The notes under the pieces: model-generated | Told to the model about the DNA's origin: nothing | Database searches by the model: none | Seen by the model: the letters and a program-made list of their open reading frames with translations, nothing else | Shown: positions 1 to 8,127 of the stretch, one piece after another | How positions within the stretch are numbered: position 1 is the stretch's first letter | How the letters are laid out: each line of letters opens with the position of its first letter | Assembly: GCA_036276735.1 (NCBI GenBank) | Contig: DASUOH010000022.1 | Coordinates: forward strand, 1-61,326 | Source: VRUE01 sp036276735 | Lineage (GTDB): Bacteria; Actinomycetota; Thermoleophilia; Solirubrobacterales; 70-9 | DNA: 61,326 bases | Reading direction: 5' to 3' | Position numbers and translations under genes: made by a program

Positions 1-143
1 AGCAGCAGGTCGAGGTCGGCGAGCATCGTGGCCCCCTTCGGGTCGGCGGTGAGGACTGAGCACCGCCGACTTCGACCCCGCTGCCTATCTCCCCTTCGGC
101 GCGGTTCGACCAGGGCACGCCGTGGAACTACTCATCTAGGGAG
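1..143. other. Left edge, no confident gene
   Basis: Between the window edge and the stop of comEC I find no gene I can name. On the minus strand one frame is open from about 131 to the edge and, from an ATG at 26-24, reads MLADLDLL, preceded in frame by ADPKGAT. This looks more protein-like than the other frames and would be the natural place for the next gene of the minus-strand comEA-comEC operon. It is too short to identify, and the start could lie further upstream. Confidence 0.25.
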
Positions 144-1946
144 TCAGCCGCCCGACGCCCGCACGCGGAACGAGCCGCGGCGCACCTCGAACACCACCGT
201 TCCGTCGCGATCGGTGCGCCAGGTGTCGACGCCGTGCTCCGCGAGGGCGCCAAGCGTCGATTGGGTCGGATGCCCAAAGGGGTTGTCGTCGCCTGCCGAG
301 ATCACCGCCGCCCGCGGCGCCGCCCGAGCGAGAAGCTGGCCGAGTCCCGCGTCCTCGCTGCCGTGGTGGGCGACCTTGAGGACGTCGAGCGGGCCGGGGT
401 CAAGGGGTGTCGACTCGGCCTCCGCATCTGCGCTGAGCAGCATCGTGAAGTCGCGCCAGCGCAGCAGCAGGACGAGCGCCCTCAGATTCGGGTCCCCCCC
501 GCCCCCGGCCGAGCTGTCGGGATGTGGCGGCCACAGCGCTTCCAGCCGCATCGCGCCGGAGCGGATCTCCTCACCCGCTGCGACCTGACCGGCACCGAAG
601 GTTCGCGCGATGGGCACGGCCTCGGCCAGCTCCGGCAGCGCGCCAGCATGGTCGGACTGATCGTGGGTGATGACGACCGCGCCGAGGCGATCGACTCCGG
701 CGTCGCGCAGCTTGGCGACGAGGCCGGCGCCGGGCGGCCCGGTGTCGACCAGCACCGGCCCGGCGCCCGCCGGCTCGAGCAGGATCGCGTCACCTTGGCC
801 GACGTCGAGGACCGAGACGCGCAGGCCAACCCGCGGAGCGGCCGCAGCCTCCTCACCACCGCGCGCGATCGGCCAAGAGAGCGCGACCGCCGCCACGACG
901 AGCGCAACCGCCGTGACGCCCTTCCCTCGACGGGACGAAAAGGGGACCCCGAGTCGCGTTCTCGGCCCCTTGGCGACGGGCAGGAGTCGGATTGCGGCGG
1001 CGGCGATCGCGAGGACACCGTAGGAAGCGGCAAGGCCGCTTGGCCCCAGCCTCACCTCGACGCTCGCCCAGCTCGGGCGGCCGCACCACGCTGCGACCTG
1101 GGCGATGTAGGCGAGCAGCGGCGCGTCGAGCGCATTCAGCGCCGCGACGGGAAAGCCGGGTATCTGCGCCGCGGCGGCGGTGAGCATCCCTAGCCACATC
1201 GCCGGCGCCACGGCCGGCAGCGCGAGCAGGTTGGCAACGAGGGTCAAGGTGGGGAGCTCGCCGAAGTGAAAGGCGATCAGCGGCGCCGTCGCGACGGTTG
1301 CGGCGACGGTCATCACCGCCCCGTCGAGCAGCGCCCCCCGCCCGACGCGATTGCCAACCCACGGCAACGCGACACGGCGCAAAGCAGCGGCGAGCAGGAG
1401 GATGCCGAGCAGCGCCGCGAAGCTCAACTGCCAGCCGACGTCGGCTGCTATGTCGGGATCGACCGCCAGCGTGACGAACGCCGCCACGGCGAGGGCGTAG
1501 AAGCGCGAGCTGCGGCGACCGGCGAGAAGCGCCAGCAGGTTGAGCGCTCCCATGACTCCGGCCCGCTGAATCGACGGCCCGGCGCCGGCAAGCGGCACGT
1601 AGGCCACGATCAGCCCGAGGATCCAGAGGAGCCGGGCGCGCAGCGGCAGGCCGAAGGCGGCGAGGAGCGGCATTGCCAGCAGGGCGAGCAGCGCGACGTT
1701 TTGGCCCGAGACAGCGAGGAGGTGGCTCAGCCCCGAACGGCGGAAGTCCTCCTCGGTGGCGGGATCGACGTCCTCGTCCTGACCGAGCACGAAGCCGCGC
1801 GCCAACGCCGCCTCGCGCGGCGGCATCCCCTCGCCCAGGGCGGCACTCGCTCGGTTGCGAAGCTCGGCACTGTGGCCAATGGCCAGCATGGCGAGGAGGC
1901 CGACACCGAGGGCCAACAGGGGACCGCCCAGCGTCGAGCCGCTCAT
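144..1946 (-). CDS. comEC: ComEC/Rec2-type DNA uptake channel, short form
   Basis: This 600-residue protein has the two domains that define ComEC: a multi-helix membrane competence domain (about residues 50-340, with the HLLAVSGQN signature near 75) and a metallo-beta-lactamase-like domain (about 375-595). The second domain shows DVGQGD near 378, a THDQSDH metal motif near 427 and AHHGS near 526. The family moves single-stranded DNA across the inner membrane during transformation, and the lactamase-like domain may degrade the other strand. It lies 4 nt downstream of comEA. The N-terminal OB-fold region found in longer ComEC proteins is missing: the protein enters the competence domain almost at once. 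Function is inferred from family and neighbour. Confidence 0.93.
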   Translation of the reverse strand: MSGSTLGGPLLALGVGLLAMLAIGHSAELRNRASAALGEGMPPREAALARGFVLGQDEDVDPATEEDFRRSGLSHLLAVSGQNVALLALLAMPLLAAFGLPLRARLLWILGLIVAYVPLAGAGPSIQRAGVMGALNLLALLAGRRSSRFYALAVAAFVTLAVDPDIAADVGWQLSFAALLGILLLAAALRRVALPWVGNRVGRGALLDGAVMTVAATVATAPLIAFHFGELPTLTLVANLLALPAVAPAMWLGMLTAAAAQIPGFPVAALNALDAPLLAYIAQVAAWCGRPSWASVEVRLGPSGLAASYGVLAIAAAAIRLLPVAKGPRTRLGVPFSSRRGKGVTAVALVVAAVALSWPIARGGEEAAAAPRVGLRVSVLDVGQGDAILLEPAGAGPVLVDTGPPGAGLVAKLRDAGVDRLGAVVITHDQSDHAGALPELAEAVPIARTFGAGQVAAGEEIRSGAMRLEALWPPHPDSSAGGGGDPNLRALVLLLRWRDFTMLLSADAEAESTPLDPGPLDVLKVAHHGSEDAGLGQLLARAAPRAAVISAGDDNPFGHPTQSTLGALAEHGVDTWRTDRDGTVVFEVRRGSFRVRASGG

Positions 1947-1950
1947 AGGG

Positions 1951-2550
1951 TCACGGTTGCAGGCGCGCCCGCAGCGACTCCATCGTCGCTGGACCGATCC
2001 CGCTCACCTCATCCAGCTGGTCGACGGAGGCAAGGCCGCCGTGCTGGTCGCGGAATTCGACGATCTTCTGCGCGGTCACCGGCCCGATGCCGTCGATCGT
2101 GTCGAGCTGATCGACGGAGGCGGTGCCAAGGCTGATCGGCCCCGCTTCGGAGCCGGGTTCGAGCGAACCACCGCCAACGGCGACACCGGCGACGCGCCTC
2201 GGCACCACGACCTGTTGCCCGTCGACCAGCCGCGCCGCGCGATTGATCGCCTCGAGCAGGGCTCCGGCGGCAGGACCGCCGGCCCGGGTTAGCGCGTCCA
2301 CGACACGCGAGCCGGCGGGCAGGCGATAGACGCCCGGATCCTGGACCGCGCCTGCGACGTCGACGACAAGCCCCGAGCCGGCGCTGCTGACCGTGACCCC
2401 GCCCGAGCCTTCAGCGGCGGAGCTGAAGGGGGCGGCCGGGCCGAACGACTCCCCCGCCCCCTCCGCTCGGATTGCCCGCGCTCCGACCAGCAGCAGCGCT
2501 ATCGCCACCGCGCCGTAAACGAACAGCTGAGACCTGGACAGATCCGGCAT
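1951..2550 (-). CDS. comEA: ComEA helix-hairpin-helix DNA-binding protein
   Basis: A 199-residue protein with one N-terminal membrane helix (about 9-26), a flexible Gly/Ser-rich linker, an SLBB domain (about 62-118) and two helix-hairpin-helix motifs at the C-terminus (IDGIGPVTAQKIVEFR and VSGIGPATMESLRA). This is the ComEA layout: a membrane-anchored receptor that binds incoming double-stranded DNA outside the membrane and hands it to ComEC, encoded immediately downstream. The AT-rich stretch just upstream (about 2595-2618) is the likely promoter region of a two-gene competence operon. No pilus genes are visible here. Confidence 0.94.
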   Translation of the reverse strand: MPDLSRSQLFVYGAVAIALLLVGARAIRAEGAGESFGPAAPFSSAAEGSGGVTVSSAGSGLVVDVAGAVQDPGVYRLPAGSRVVDALTRAGGPAAGALLEAINRAARLVDGQQVVVPRRVAGVAVGGGSLEPGSEAGPISLGTASVDQLDTIDGIGPVTAQKIVEFRDQHGGLASVDQLDEVSGIGPATMESLRARLQP

Positions 2551-2618
2551 GGCCTCGACGCTGCCAGGCCGGGACGCACGCGTGGCGCGCAGTCTTCAAA
2601 AAATCTCTAACGCCTTAG

Positions 2619-3017
2619 TCAGCCTTCGTCGTCGTAGTCGTAGCCGCTGACCTCGGCAAGCTGATCGCTGTACAGCTCGGAGGCAGCCACCGGCGGCGAC
2701 TGGACGGAGATGCAGGCGAGGACCTCGCTGCCGTCGTTGGCGATCGAGTGATCGGTTGCCGGGGGCACCAGGATCAGGTCGCCCTCCCCGATGTCCTGGG
2801 TGTCGCCGACGACCGACATCGAGCCGGCGCCGCGGACGACGACGTAAACCTGCTCACCCCCCTCGTCGGAGCGCAGGGTCTGCTCGGCGCCCGCCGGGAC
2901 CTCGAGCCACGTCACCGACATGTTGCGCGCCCCCAGTTCGCCCGCGTCCATCAGCACGTGGCAGCGGAGCTTGTGCCACTCCTCGACCGGAGCTTCCCCT
3001 AGACGCCTCACCAACAT
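2619..3017 (-). CDS. Small cupin-domain protein
   Basis: A 132-residue single-domain protein with a cupin beta-barrel pattern: the first motif region EQTLRSDEGGEQVYVVVRG, then GDLILVPPATDHSIAN as the second. The first motif lacks the usual HxH metal pair, so only the second-motif histidine is obvious and metal binding is uncertain. The acidic tail (YDYDDEG) is unusual. It lies 43 nt downstream of leuS on the same strand and may be read with it. Family members range from sugar isomerases to sensors and storage proteins, so I assign no reaction. Confidence 0.8.
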   Translation of the reverse strand: MLVRRLGEAPVEEWHKLRCHVLMDAGELGARNMSVTWLEVPAGAEQTLRSDEGGEQVYVVVRGAGSMSVVGDTQDIGEGDLILVPPATDHSIANDGSEVLACISVQSPPVAASELYSDQLAEVSGYDYDDEG

Positions 3018-3060
3018 CCGGCCGCTTTGTACCAGATACCGCCGCGTAGACGGCGAATTT

Positions 3061-5568
3061 TCAGCGCACGACCAGGTTGACGAGCTTGCCAGGCACGACG
3101 ATCTCCTTGACGACCTGCTTGCCGTCGAGGTGGCGCCGCACCTTCTCGCTTGCCCGCGCCAGCTCGATCAACTCGCTCTCCGGGGCGTCGGTGGCGGCCT
3201 CGATGCGGTCGCGCAGTTTGCCGTTGACCTGGACGACCAGGGTGACCGTGTCGCTGCTGAGCAGATCGGGATCCGCCTGCGGCCACGGCGTCTCCCATAC
3301 CCGACCGCCGGCAAGCCGCTCCCAAACCTCCGCTCCGAGGTGGGGGGCAAACGGGAAGATCAGCGACCCCGCCGTCGCCGTCGCGAAGCGGACCGCAGCC
3401 GTGCCCCGCTCGTCGCCGTAGAGGTCGTCCTTGAGACGGTAGGCGTCGTTGACGAGCTCCATCACGGCGGAGATCGCGGTGTTGAACTGGAAGCCTCGCT
3501 GGAAGTCCCGCGTCACCTTGTCGATCGCCCAGTGCGCCTTCGCCAACAGCGCCCGGGTGTCTCCCTCGCTCCCGCTCGCGTCGACCTCGGCGCTTTCTCG
3601 CCCTTCAACCTCCTCGCAGAGCCGCCAGAGCCGCGAAAGAAAGCGATTCACCCCCTCGACCCCCTCGTCGGACCAGTCGCCGCCGCGCTCGGGCGGGCCC
3701 ATGAAGCAGACGTAGGTGCGGGCGGTGTCGGCGCCGAAGCGCTCGACGTAGTCGGCCGGGCTGACCGTATTGCCCTTCGACTTCGACATCTTGGCGCCGT
3801 CGCGGGTGATCATCCCCTGCGTGAAGAGGTTCGCGAACGGCTCCTGGACGCCCAGGTAACCGAGGTCTGCGAGCGCCTTGGTGAAGAAGCGCGCGTACAT
3901 GAGGTGGAGGATCGCGTGCTCGACGCCGCCGATGTACTGGTCGACCGGCAACCAATGGTCGGCAGCCGCTCGGTCCCAGGCCGCCTCCTCGTTGAGCGAG
4001 TCGAGGTAGCGGATGAAGTACCAGGAGGAATCGACGAAGGTGTCCATCGTGTCGGTCTCGCGGCGCGCCGCCTTGCCGCAGCGCGGGCACTCGGTCGCGA
4101 CCCAATCCTCGGCAGCCGCCAGCGGGCTCTTTCCCTGCGGCGCGTAGTCGTCGATCTCGGGCAGCTCGACGGGGAGCTGATCGTCGGGGACGGGGACGGT
4201 CGCGGCCCTGCCGTCCTCGCCGCAAGCCTCGCAGTAGACGACCGGGATCGGCGCCCCCCAGTAGCGCTGCCGTGAGACCAGCCAGTCGCGCAGCCGGTAG
4301 TTGACCGCCTCGTGGCCGCGGCCCTCGGAGGCGAGCCACTCGACGATCTCCCCGTAGGCCTCGCGATTGTGCTTGCCGTCGAAGCGGCCCGAGCCGGTCA
4401 TCGGGCCGTCGCCGGCGTAGGGAAGCCCCTCGGCGTCGGTCGCTGCTTCCTCGTCTTCGCCCTCGATCACCCGCCGAACCGGCAGGTCGAATGCCTTGGC
4501 GAACTCGTAGTCGCGCGCGTCGTGCGCCGGCACCGCCATGATCGCCCCCGTCCCGTACTCCATCAGCACGTAGTCGGCGACGTACATCGGGATCTCCTCG
4601 CCGTTGACCGGGTTGACGACGCTGCGGCCGAGCGGCACGCCGGTCTTCGGCCGTGCCTCGTCGCCGCGCTCCTCGGCCGAGGCGCGGGCGACGTCGTTGA
4701 CGTACTCGCGCACCGCCGCCTCGGCGGGCGTACCGGAGACCAAACGCTGGAGCTCGGGGTGCTCCGGTGCCAAGACGAAGAAGGTGGCGCCGAAGAGGGT
4801 GTCGGGACGGGTGGTGAAGACGGGGAAGTCGAGACCGACTTCCCCGCAGCGGAAGGTCACTTCTGCCCCTTCCGAGCGCCCGATCCAGTTGCGCTGCATG
4901 GTCACGACGTGCTCGGGCCAGGACTCGAGCCGATCGAAGTCGGCGAGTAGGCGGTCGGCGTAGGCGGTGATCCTGAAGAACCACTGCTCGAGGCGAAGCT
5001 GTTCGACCGGCGTGCCGCAGCGCTCACAGCGCCCGTCGACGACCTGCTCGTTGGCGAGCACCGTGGCGTCCTTGGGGCACCACTGCACGGGCGCCTCATC
5101 GCGATAGGCGAGACCTCGCTCGAACAGCCTCAGGAAGATCCACTGCGTCCAGCGGTAGTACTCAGGGGTGTGGGTGCCGAGCTCACGAGACCAGTCGATT
5201 GAGATCCCCCACTCGCGAAACTGGCGGCGGAACGACTCGATCGAGCGCTCGGTCGCGGCGCGTGGCGACTCGCCGGTCTTGATCGCGTTGTTCTCCGCCG
5301 GCAAGCCGAAGGCGTCGTAGCCCATCGGGTGGATCACCTCGAAGCCGTGGCGGCGCCGGAAGTGGGCGATCGCGTCGCCGACCGCGTAGCACTTGAGGTG
5401 ACCGACGTGCGGCTCCCCCGATGGGTAGGGCAGCATCTCGAGCACGTAGGCCTTCGGCTTGTCGGCCGCGTGGCCGGGCTGTCCGGGGTTGGCGACCTCC
5501 CAGGTGCGCTCCTCCGCCCAGACCTCCTGCCACTTCCGCTCGATCGTCTGTGGGTCGTACCCGGCCAT
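3061..5568 (-). CDS. leuS: Leucyl-tRNA synthetase
   Basis: An 835-residue class I aminoacyl-tRNA synthetase that charges tRNA-Leu. The HIGH-type motif is PYPSGEPHVGHLK (near 47), a CxxD...CxxC zinc-ribbon-like segment follows (about 165-190), then the CP1 editing domain (roughly 220-420), the KMSKS loop (DGAKMSKSKGN near 593), an anticodon-binding helical bundle and the small C-terminal domain ending in PGKLVNLVVR. Length and order match bacterial LeuRS, and the N-terminal MAGYDPQTIERKWQ is the usual family start. It lies 31 nt downstream of the SpoIIM-like gene. Confidence 0.98.
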   Translation of the reverse strand: MAGYDPQTIERKWQEVWAEERTWEVANPGQPGHAADKPKAYVLEMLPYPSGEPHVGHLKCYAVGDAIAHFRRRHGFEVIHPMGYDAFGLPAENNAIKTGESPRAATERSIESFRRQFREWGISIDWSRELGTHTPEYYRWTQWIFLRLFERGLAYRDEAPVQWCPKDATVLANEQVVDGRCERCGTPVEQLRLEQWFFRITAYADRLLADFDRLESWPEHVVTMQRNWIGRSEGAEVTFRCGEVGLDFPVFTTRPDTLFGATFFVLAPEHPELQRLVSGTPAEAAVREYVNDVARASAEERGDEARPKTGVPLGRSVVNPVNGEEIPMYVADYVLMEYGTGAIMAVPAHDARDYEFAKAFDLPVRRVIEGEDEEAATDAEGLPYAGDGPMTGSGRFDGKHNREAYGEIVEWLASEGRGHEAVNYRLRDWLVSRQRYWGAPIPVVYCEACGEDGRAATVPVPDDQLPVELPEIDDYAPQGKSPLAAAEDWVATECPRCGKAARRETDTMDTFVDSSWYFIRYLDSLNEEAAWDRAAADHWLPVDQYIGGVEHAILHLMYARFFTKALADLGYLGVQEPFANLFTQGMITRDGAKMSKSKGNTVSPADYVERFGADTARTYVCFMGPPERGGDWSDEGVEGVNRFLSRLWRLCEEVEGRESAEVDASGSEGDTRALLAKAHWAIDKVTRDFQRGFQFNTAISAVMELVNDAYRLKDDLYGDERGTAAVRFATATAGSLIFPFAPHLGAEVWERLAGGRVWETPWPQADPDLLSSDTVTLVVQVNGKLRDRIEAATDAPESELIELARASEKVRRHLDGKQVVKEIVVPGKLVNLVVR

Positions 5569-5599
5569 CGTCCAGCGATCTTATGAGGAGGACGCGGCG

Positions 5600-6337
5600 C
5601 TAGGGAGACGACCAGGGATCGAGCTCGGACGGCGCGACCGGCGAGAGCGCTTCGAGTATCTGTGGCCAGAGGTAGACCTCGACGGTCGCCGCCACGATGA
5701 CCACCGGGATGGCGAGCATCACCGTGACGAACGTGGCGGCCAGCAGCTGGTTCCACTCGCCCTTCCGGCTGGCGATCAGCCAGGCGGCGAGCGGTAGGAA
5801 GAGCGCGGTCAGCTCGGGGATCGCGTGCGGGAGGACGCTGAGGATCAACTCGGCCCGCGAGATGCCGAGCTGATAAGCGATCGTCGAGCCCTGAAAGCCG
5901 AGGTAGAGCGCCTGGGTGGAGAGGGAGAAGAGCGTGACCGCGGCGACGAAGAGGATCGCGAACTCGGCCGCCTTGACGTGAACCCAGCGTGAGAAGCCGG
6001 CTCGCTGCGCAGCCGCGATCGGCATCGAGGCGCCGGCGATGAAGCCGACGACGCAGGCCGTGGCGTGGAGGGCGAGGACGAGCGAGTTGCGCCAGAGGAT
6101 CGGCAGCAGGTCAGCCGGCGAGCTCGACTCGGTCAGCCCCGCCATGTGGATCGGGGTGCTGTCAGGGGTCAGCAACCCGGAGACGACCCAGACCGCCGCG
6201 AGCAACGCGATGGCGACGGCGAAGCTGAGGGCTGCCCAACCGCGCAGCACCGTCCAGGGACGCTCGTTCCAGAGGTCGACCGTCTCGCGGGTATCCCGCA
6301 TCCCGTGCGAGAAAACATGCTGGTTGGCTGCGTTCAC
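5600..6337 (-). CDS. SpoIIM-like (stage II sporulation protein M family) membrane protein
   Basis: A 245-residue polytopic membrane protein with about five hydrophobic segments (about 33-55, 83-105, 125-148, 165-190, 205-230). The C-terminal half carries the SpoIIM/DUF95 pattern of a proline-broken helix followed by HAIPELTALFLPLAAW and a final helix VVIVAATVEVYLWP. In sporulating Firmicutes SpoIIM is part of the engulfment machinery; in non-sporulating bacteria homologues are general membrane proteins of unknown role, so no sporulation function is implied. The soluble N-terminus (about 30 residues) ends with RETVDLWNERPWTVLRG. Confidence 0.8.
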   Translation of the reverse strand: MNAANQHVFSHGMRDTRETVDLWNERPWTVLRGWAALSFAVAIALLAAVWVVSGLLTPDSTPIHMAGLTESSSPADLLPILWRNSLVLALHATACVVGFIAGASMPIAAAQRAGFSRWVHVKAAEFAILFVAAVTLFSLSTQALYLGFQGSTIAYQLGISRAELILSVLPHAIPELTALFLPLAAWLIASRKGEWNQLLAATFVTVMLAIPVVIVAATVEVYLWPQILEALSPVAPSELDPWSSP

Positions 6338-6415
6338 CGCTCAATCATCGGCAGCGGCCGGCGTCGCGTTGAGCCGCGTCAGGCTACGGGGCCGCAACGG
6401 TCGTCCTCGGCAGTG

Positions 6416-6464
6416 GATTACCGCCCACAGCAGCGGGCAACTGATTACCGCTGTAGCAGCAGGG
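6416..6464. repeat. Two imperfect 27-bp direct repeats upstream of the 52-codon gene
   Basis: GATTACCGC occurs at 6416-6424 and again at 6443-6451. Each copy is followed 3-4 nt later by AGCAGC and a GGG triplet (6429-6437 and 6455-6464). The period is 26-27 bp. The pair lies between divergent genes, 35 nt upstream of the small plus-strand gene, so it could be a regulator site; this is inference only. Confidence 0.5.
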
Positions 6465-6498
6465 TATTTGCGCCGCAAGCGATCGAAGGAGGCACGCG

Positions 6499-6657
6499 AT
6501 GGCAAAAGACCACGGCCCCAGCGTCAAGAACGACAAGCAGTACGAGGGCCTGCGCAAGAAGGGGATGAGCAAGGAACGCGCCGCGAAGATCGCCAACAGC
6601 AAGGGCGCTTCGAAGCGCGGCGGCGAAAACTCAAAGGGCGGGAAGAAGAAGTCCTAA
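6499..6657 (+). CDS. 52-residue lysine-rich conserved small protein
   Basis: The start is fixed by a near-perfect ribosome site, GAAGGAGG, ending 6 nt before the ATG. The product begins MAKDHGPSVKNDKQYEG and continues LRKKGMSKERAAKIANS, ending in a Gly/Lys-rich tail (GGKKKS). The core LRKKGMSKERAAKIANS resembles a short helix-turn-helix or Rho-N-like segment seen in small actinobacterial proteins of unknown function. The basic charge suggests nucleic-acid binding. Its stop overlaps, tail to tail, the stop of the antitoxin remnant on the other strand. I cannot assign a function, but the coding call is strong. Confidence 0.8.
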   Translation: MAKDHGPSVKNDKQYEGLRKKGMSKERAAKIANSKGASKRGGENSKGGKKKS

Positions 6658-6764
6658 GCGGGCACCAGCTTCGCAACCGGACGGCCCCAGCGGGTGATCC
6701 GAACTTCGTTCCCGTCCTGGGCGTGGCGGACGTAATGGGCGAGCTTGGCATGGAACTCGTCCAT
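6654..6764 (-). pseudogene. Phd/YefM-type antitoxin remnant
   Basis: Only 36 codons from the ATG at 6764. The product begins MDEFHAKLAHYVRHAQDGN and continues EVRITRWGRPVAKLVPA. This is the classic Phd/YefM N-terminal DNA-binding fold (F...L..Y...A..G.EV.ITR.GRPVAKLVP), but the C-terminal toxin-binding region is absent and the first beta-strand is degraded. There is no toxin gene beside it. The same frame is open upstream through the tRNA-Ala gene into the endonuclease-like gene. It is most likely a decayed leftover of a toxin-antitoxin module at a tRNA gene; a tiny functional protein cannot be excluded. Confidence 0.55.
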
Positions 6765-6841
6765 GCCGACCGCAGCATCTGTCTCAAGGCGCTCGCGAGT
6801 ACCCGGAAGCGCGAGATCCAGCTCCTCGGCGAGCGTGGAAG

Positions 6842-6914
6842 TGGAGCTAGTGGGACTCGAACCCACGACCTCTGCCATGCCATGGCAGCGCTCTTCCAGC
6901 TGAGCTATAGCCCC
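6842..6914 (-). tRNA. tRNA-Ala(GGC)
   Basis: The minus strand reads GGGGCTA for the 5' acceptor arm and TAGCTCC plus discriminator A at the 3' end, giving seven pairs that include the G3-U70 wobble, the alanine identity element. D stem is GCTC/GAGC, anticodon stem CTGCC/GGCAG with loop ATGGCAT (anticodon GGC, reads GCC), T stem GTGGG/CCCAC with loop TTCGAGT. CCA is not encoded (CTT follows). It is 73 nt long with no intron. It lies inside an open frame that joins an endonuclease-like sequence upstream to an antitoxin remnant downstream. Confidence 0.96.
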
Positions 6915-7334
6915 GCGGAACTCGTAATCAGCCGCCAAGTTTAACGCTGCGCGTTGATTGTTCCTGGCAGGAGCGACGCGAAGATGCACGGTGGCATGGG
7001 TGGTGAAGAGCCTCGCCGGCAGGAGGAAGCACTGATTCAGATCGCCGCAATAAGCGGCGACCGCGTCGACATCGGTTGCGGCGTAGGACCTCTTCACGTA
7101 TCCACGCGTCGGCGAGTGGTAGCAGGAGCTGACGCGAACGCGAACGGACGATCCGTTCATCGCCGCCCACTTGCACTGAACGCGGAGCAGCCTGCCGAGA
7201 ACGCCGAGGACCAGGTCGTAGCGCTCGTGCTCGGTGAGCGGTTTCAGCACCGACAAGCCGAGGCGTGCGGCTTCCTTCGCCACCGCGAGCTCCGCGACGT
7301 TGCCCTTGTGGTTGGAGTCGGTCACGAAGAACAT
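6915..7334 (-). CDS. PD-(D/E)XK endonuclease-like protein abutting and reading into tRNA-Ala
   Basis: From ATG 7334 the product resembles the group I intron-associated PD-(D/E)XK endonuclease family (I-Ssp6803I type). E15 lies in the first helix (GNVAELAVAKEAARLG), D40 in ERYDLVL and Q53-x-K55 in RVQCKWA, followed by a beta-rich region with AAYC and CFLLP and a C-terminal SRNNQR-like PARNNQRAALNLAADYEF. After about 140 codons the frame has no stop and enters the tRNA gene in the same orientation (residues 141-164 read GAIAQLEERCHG...), finally stopping at 6654. The true C-terminus is therefore unclear, so I give the end at the tRNA boundary. No intron is seen in this tRNA. Such enzymes cut tRNA-like targets and can mobilise; whether this one is active is unknown. 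Confidence 0.7.
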
Positions 7335-7364
7335 CTTCGCAACCGATGCAGACAGACAGATGCG

Positions 7365-8075
7365 CTAGGCCGCGCGCCGCTCGGGACCCTGCTCGTCCTC
7401 GACGTCGAGGATCAGGTCCTCGCCGGTGCGCCGGACTCGAAACTCGAGCGGCGCCCGCTCTTCGAGCTCACGAAGAAGCTCAACCGGCTCGTCGAGATGA
7501 ACGGAGAGCGTGGCGCGCCCCTCGGAGAAGCGCTCGACCGAGATCTCCGAGGCGCCAAGGCCGGCGATCACATCCTCGAACCCGACCAGCTGCGAGAAGT
7601 CGCCCAGCGGGCCAATCTGCAGCTTGACGTCGCCGGTGAATACGTCGGAGATGACATCGCCAGCACCGTTGGCGGCGGCGGCCTCGCCGACCTCCTCGCC
7701 GCGGCGGCTGACCTCGACGGCCTCGCGCAGCGCCTTCATCCGAATCCGCGTCGCCTGGCCGCGAGCCTGCGTCTGGATCTCCTCCAGCCGGCTCGCCGTC
7801 ACCGCCAGTGAGGCGATGCTGCGGTCGTGCCGCTCGTTGGCCTCGCTCAACCGCTCCTGGAGGCCGCGGATCTCGCGCTCTCGCTCGATCACCATCTCAG
7901 AGAGCGAGGTCAGCTCCTGCTCGGTGCGGGCGAGGGCGCCGCTGGCGTCGCGATACCGCTCGGTGGCGTCCTCGGCATCGCGCTCGAGCGCCCAGATCCG
8001 CGTGTCGCACTCCGCCATCGCCGCCTCTACTTCGCCGCGACGGTAGCCGAGGAGCGCCCTCTTGAAGCCACCCAT
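7365..8075 (-). CDS. DivIVA-like coiled-coil protein
   Basis: A 236-residue protein starting MGGFKRALLGYRRGEVEAAM, which matches the short N-terminal DivIVA membrane-targeting motif (F...L.GY...EVD..L). A long coiled coil follows (about 25-115, heptads rich in E, R, L), then a globular C-terminal part with alternating strands (FTGDVKLQIGPLGDFSQLVGF and ISVERFSEGRATLSVHLDEP). The last domain resembles the ligand- or lipid-binding tails attached to some actinobacterial DivIVA-like proteins, but I cannot name it. It closes the long minus-strand block, 52 nt after rsfS. A polar or septal scaffold role is inference. Confidence 0.7.
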   Translation of the reverse strand: MGGFKRALLGYRRGEVEAAMAECDTRIWALERDAEDATERYRDASGALARTEQELTSLSEMVIEREREIRGLQERLSEANERHDRSIASLAVTASRLEEIQTQARGQATRIRMKALREAVEVSRRGEEVGEAAAANGAGDVISDVFTGDVKLQIGPLGDFSQLVGFEDVIAGLGASEISVERFSEGRATLSVHLDEPVELLRELEERAPLEFRVRRTGEDLILDVEDEQGPERRAA

Positions 8076-8127
8076 ACTGGGGAACCTAAGAGCGCCTTCG
8101 GACGTATTTCCGTGCCGCCGGTGCTCT

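Noticed and set aside
3040..3061. CGCCG/CGGCG hairpin with AATTTT as a terminator
   Set aside because: The T-run follows only on the plus strand, where no gene ends; on the coding strand it lies between leuS and the cupin without a T-run.
2920..4275. 451-codon plus-strand frame
   Set aside because: Antisense shadow of leuS; no family resemblance.
6654..7334. Single 226-residue protein spanning the tRNA
   Set aside because: The middle is a canonical tRNA-Ala with all stems and G3-U70, so the frame is a chimera and not one protein.
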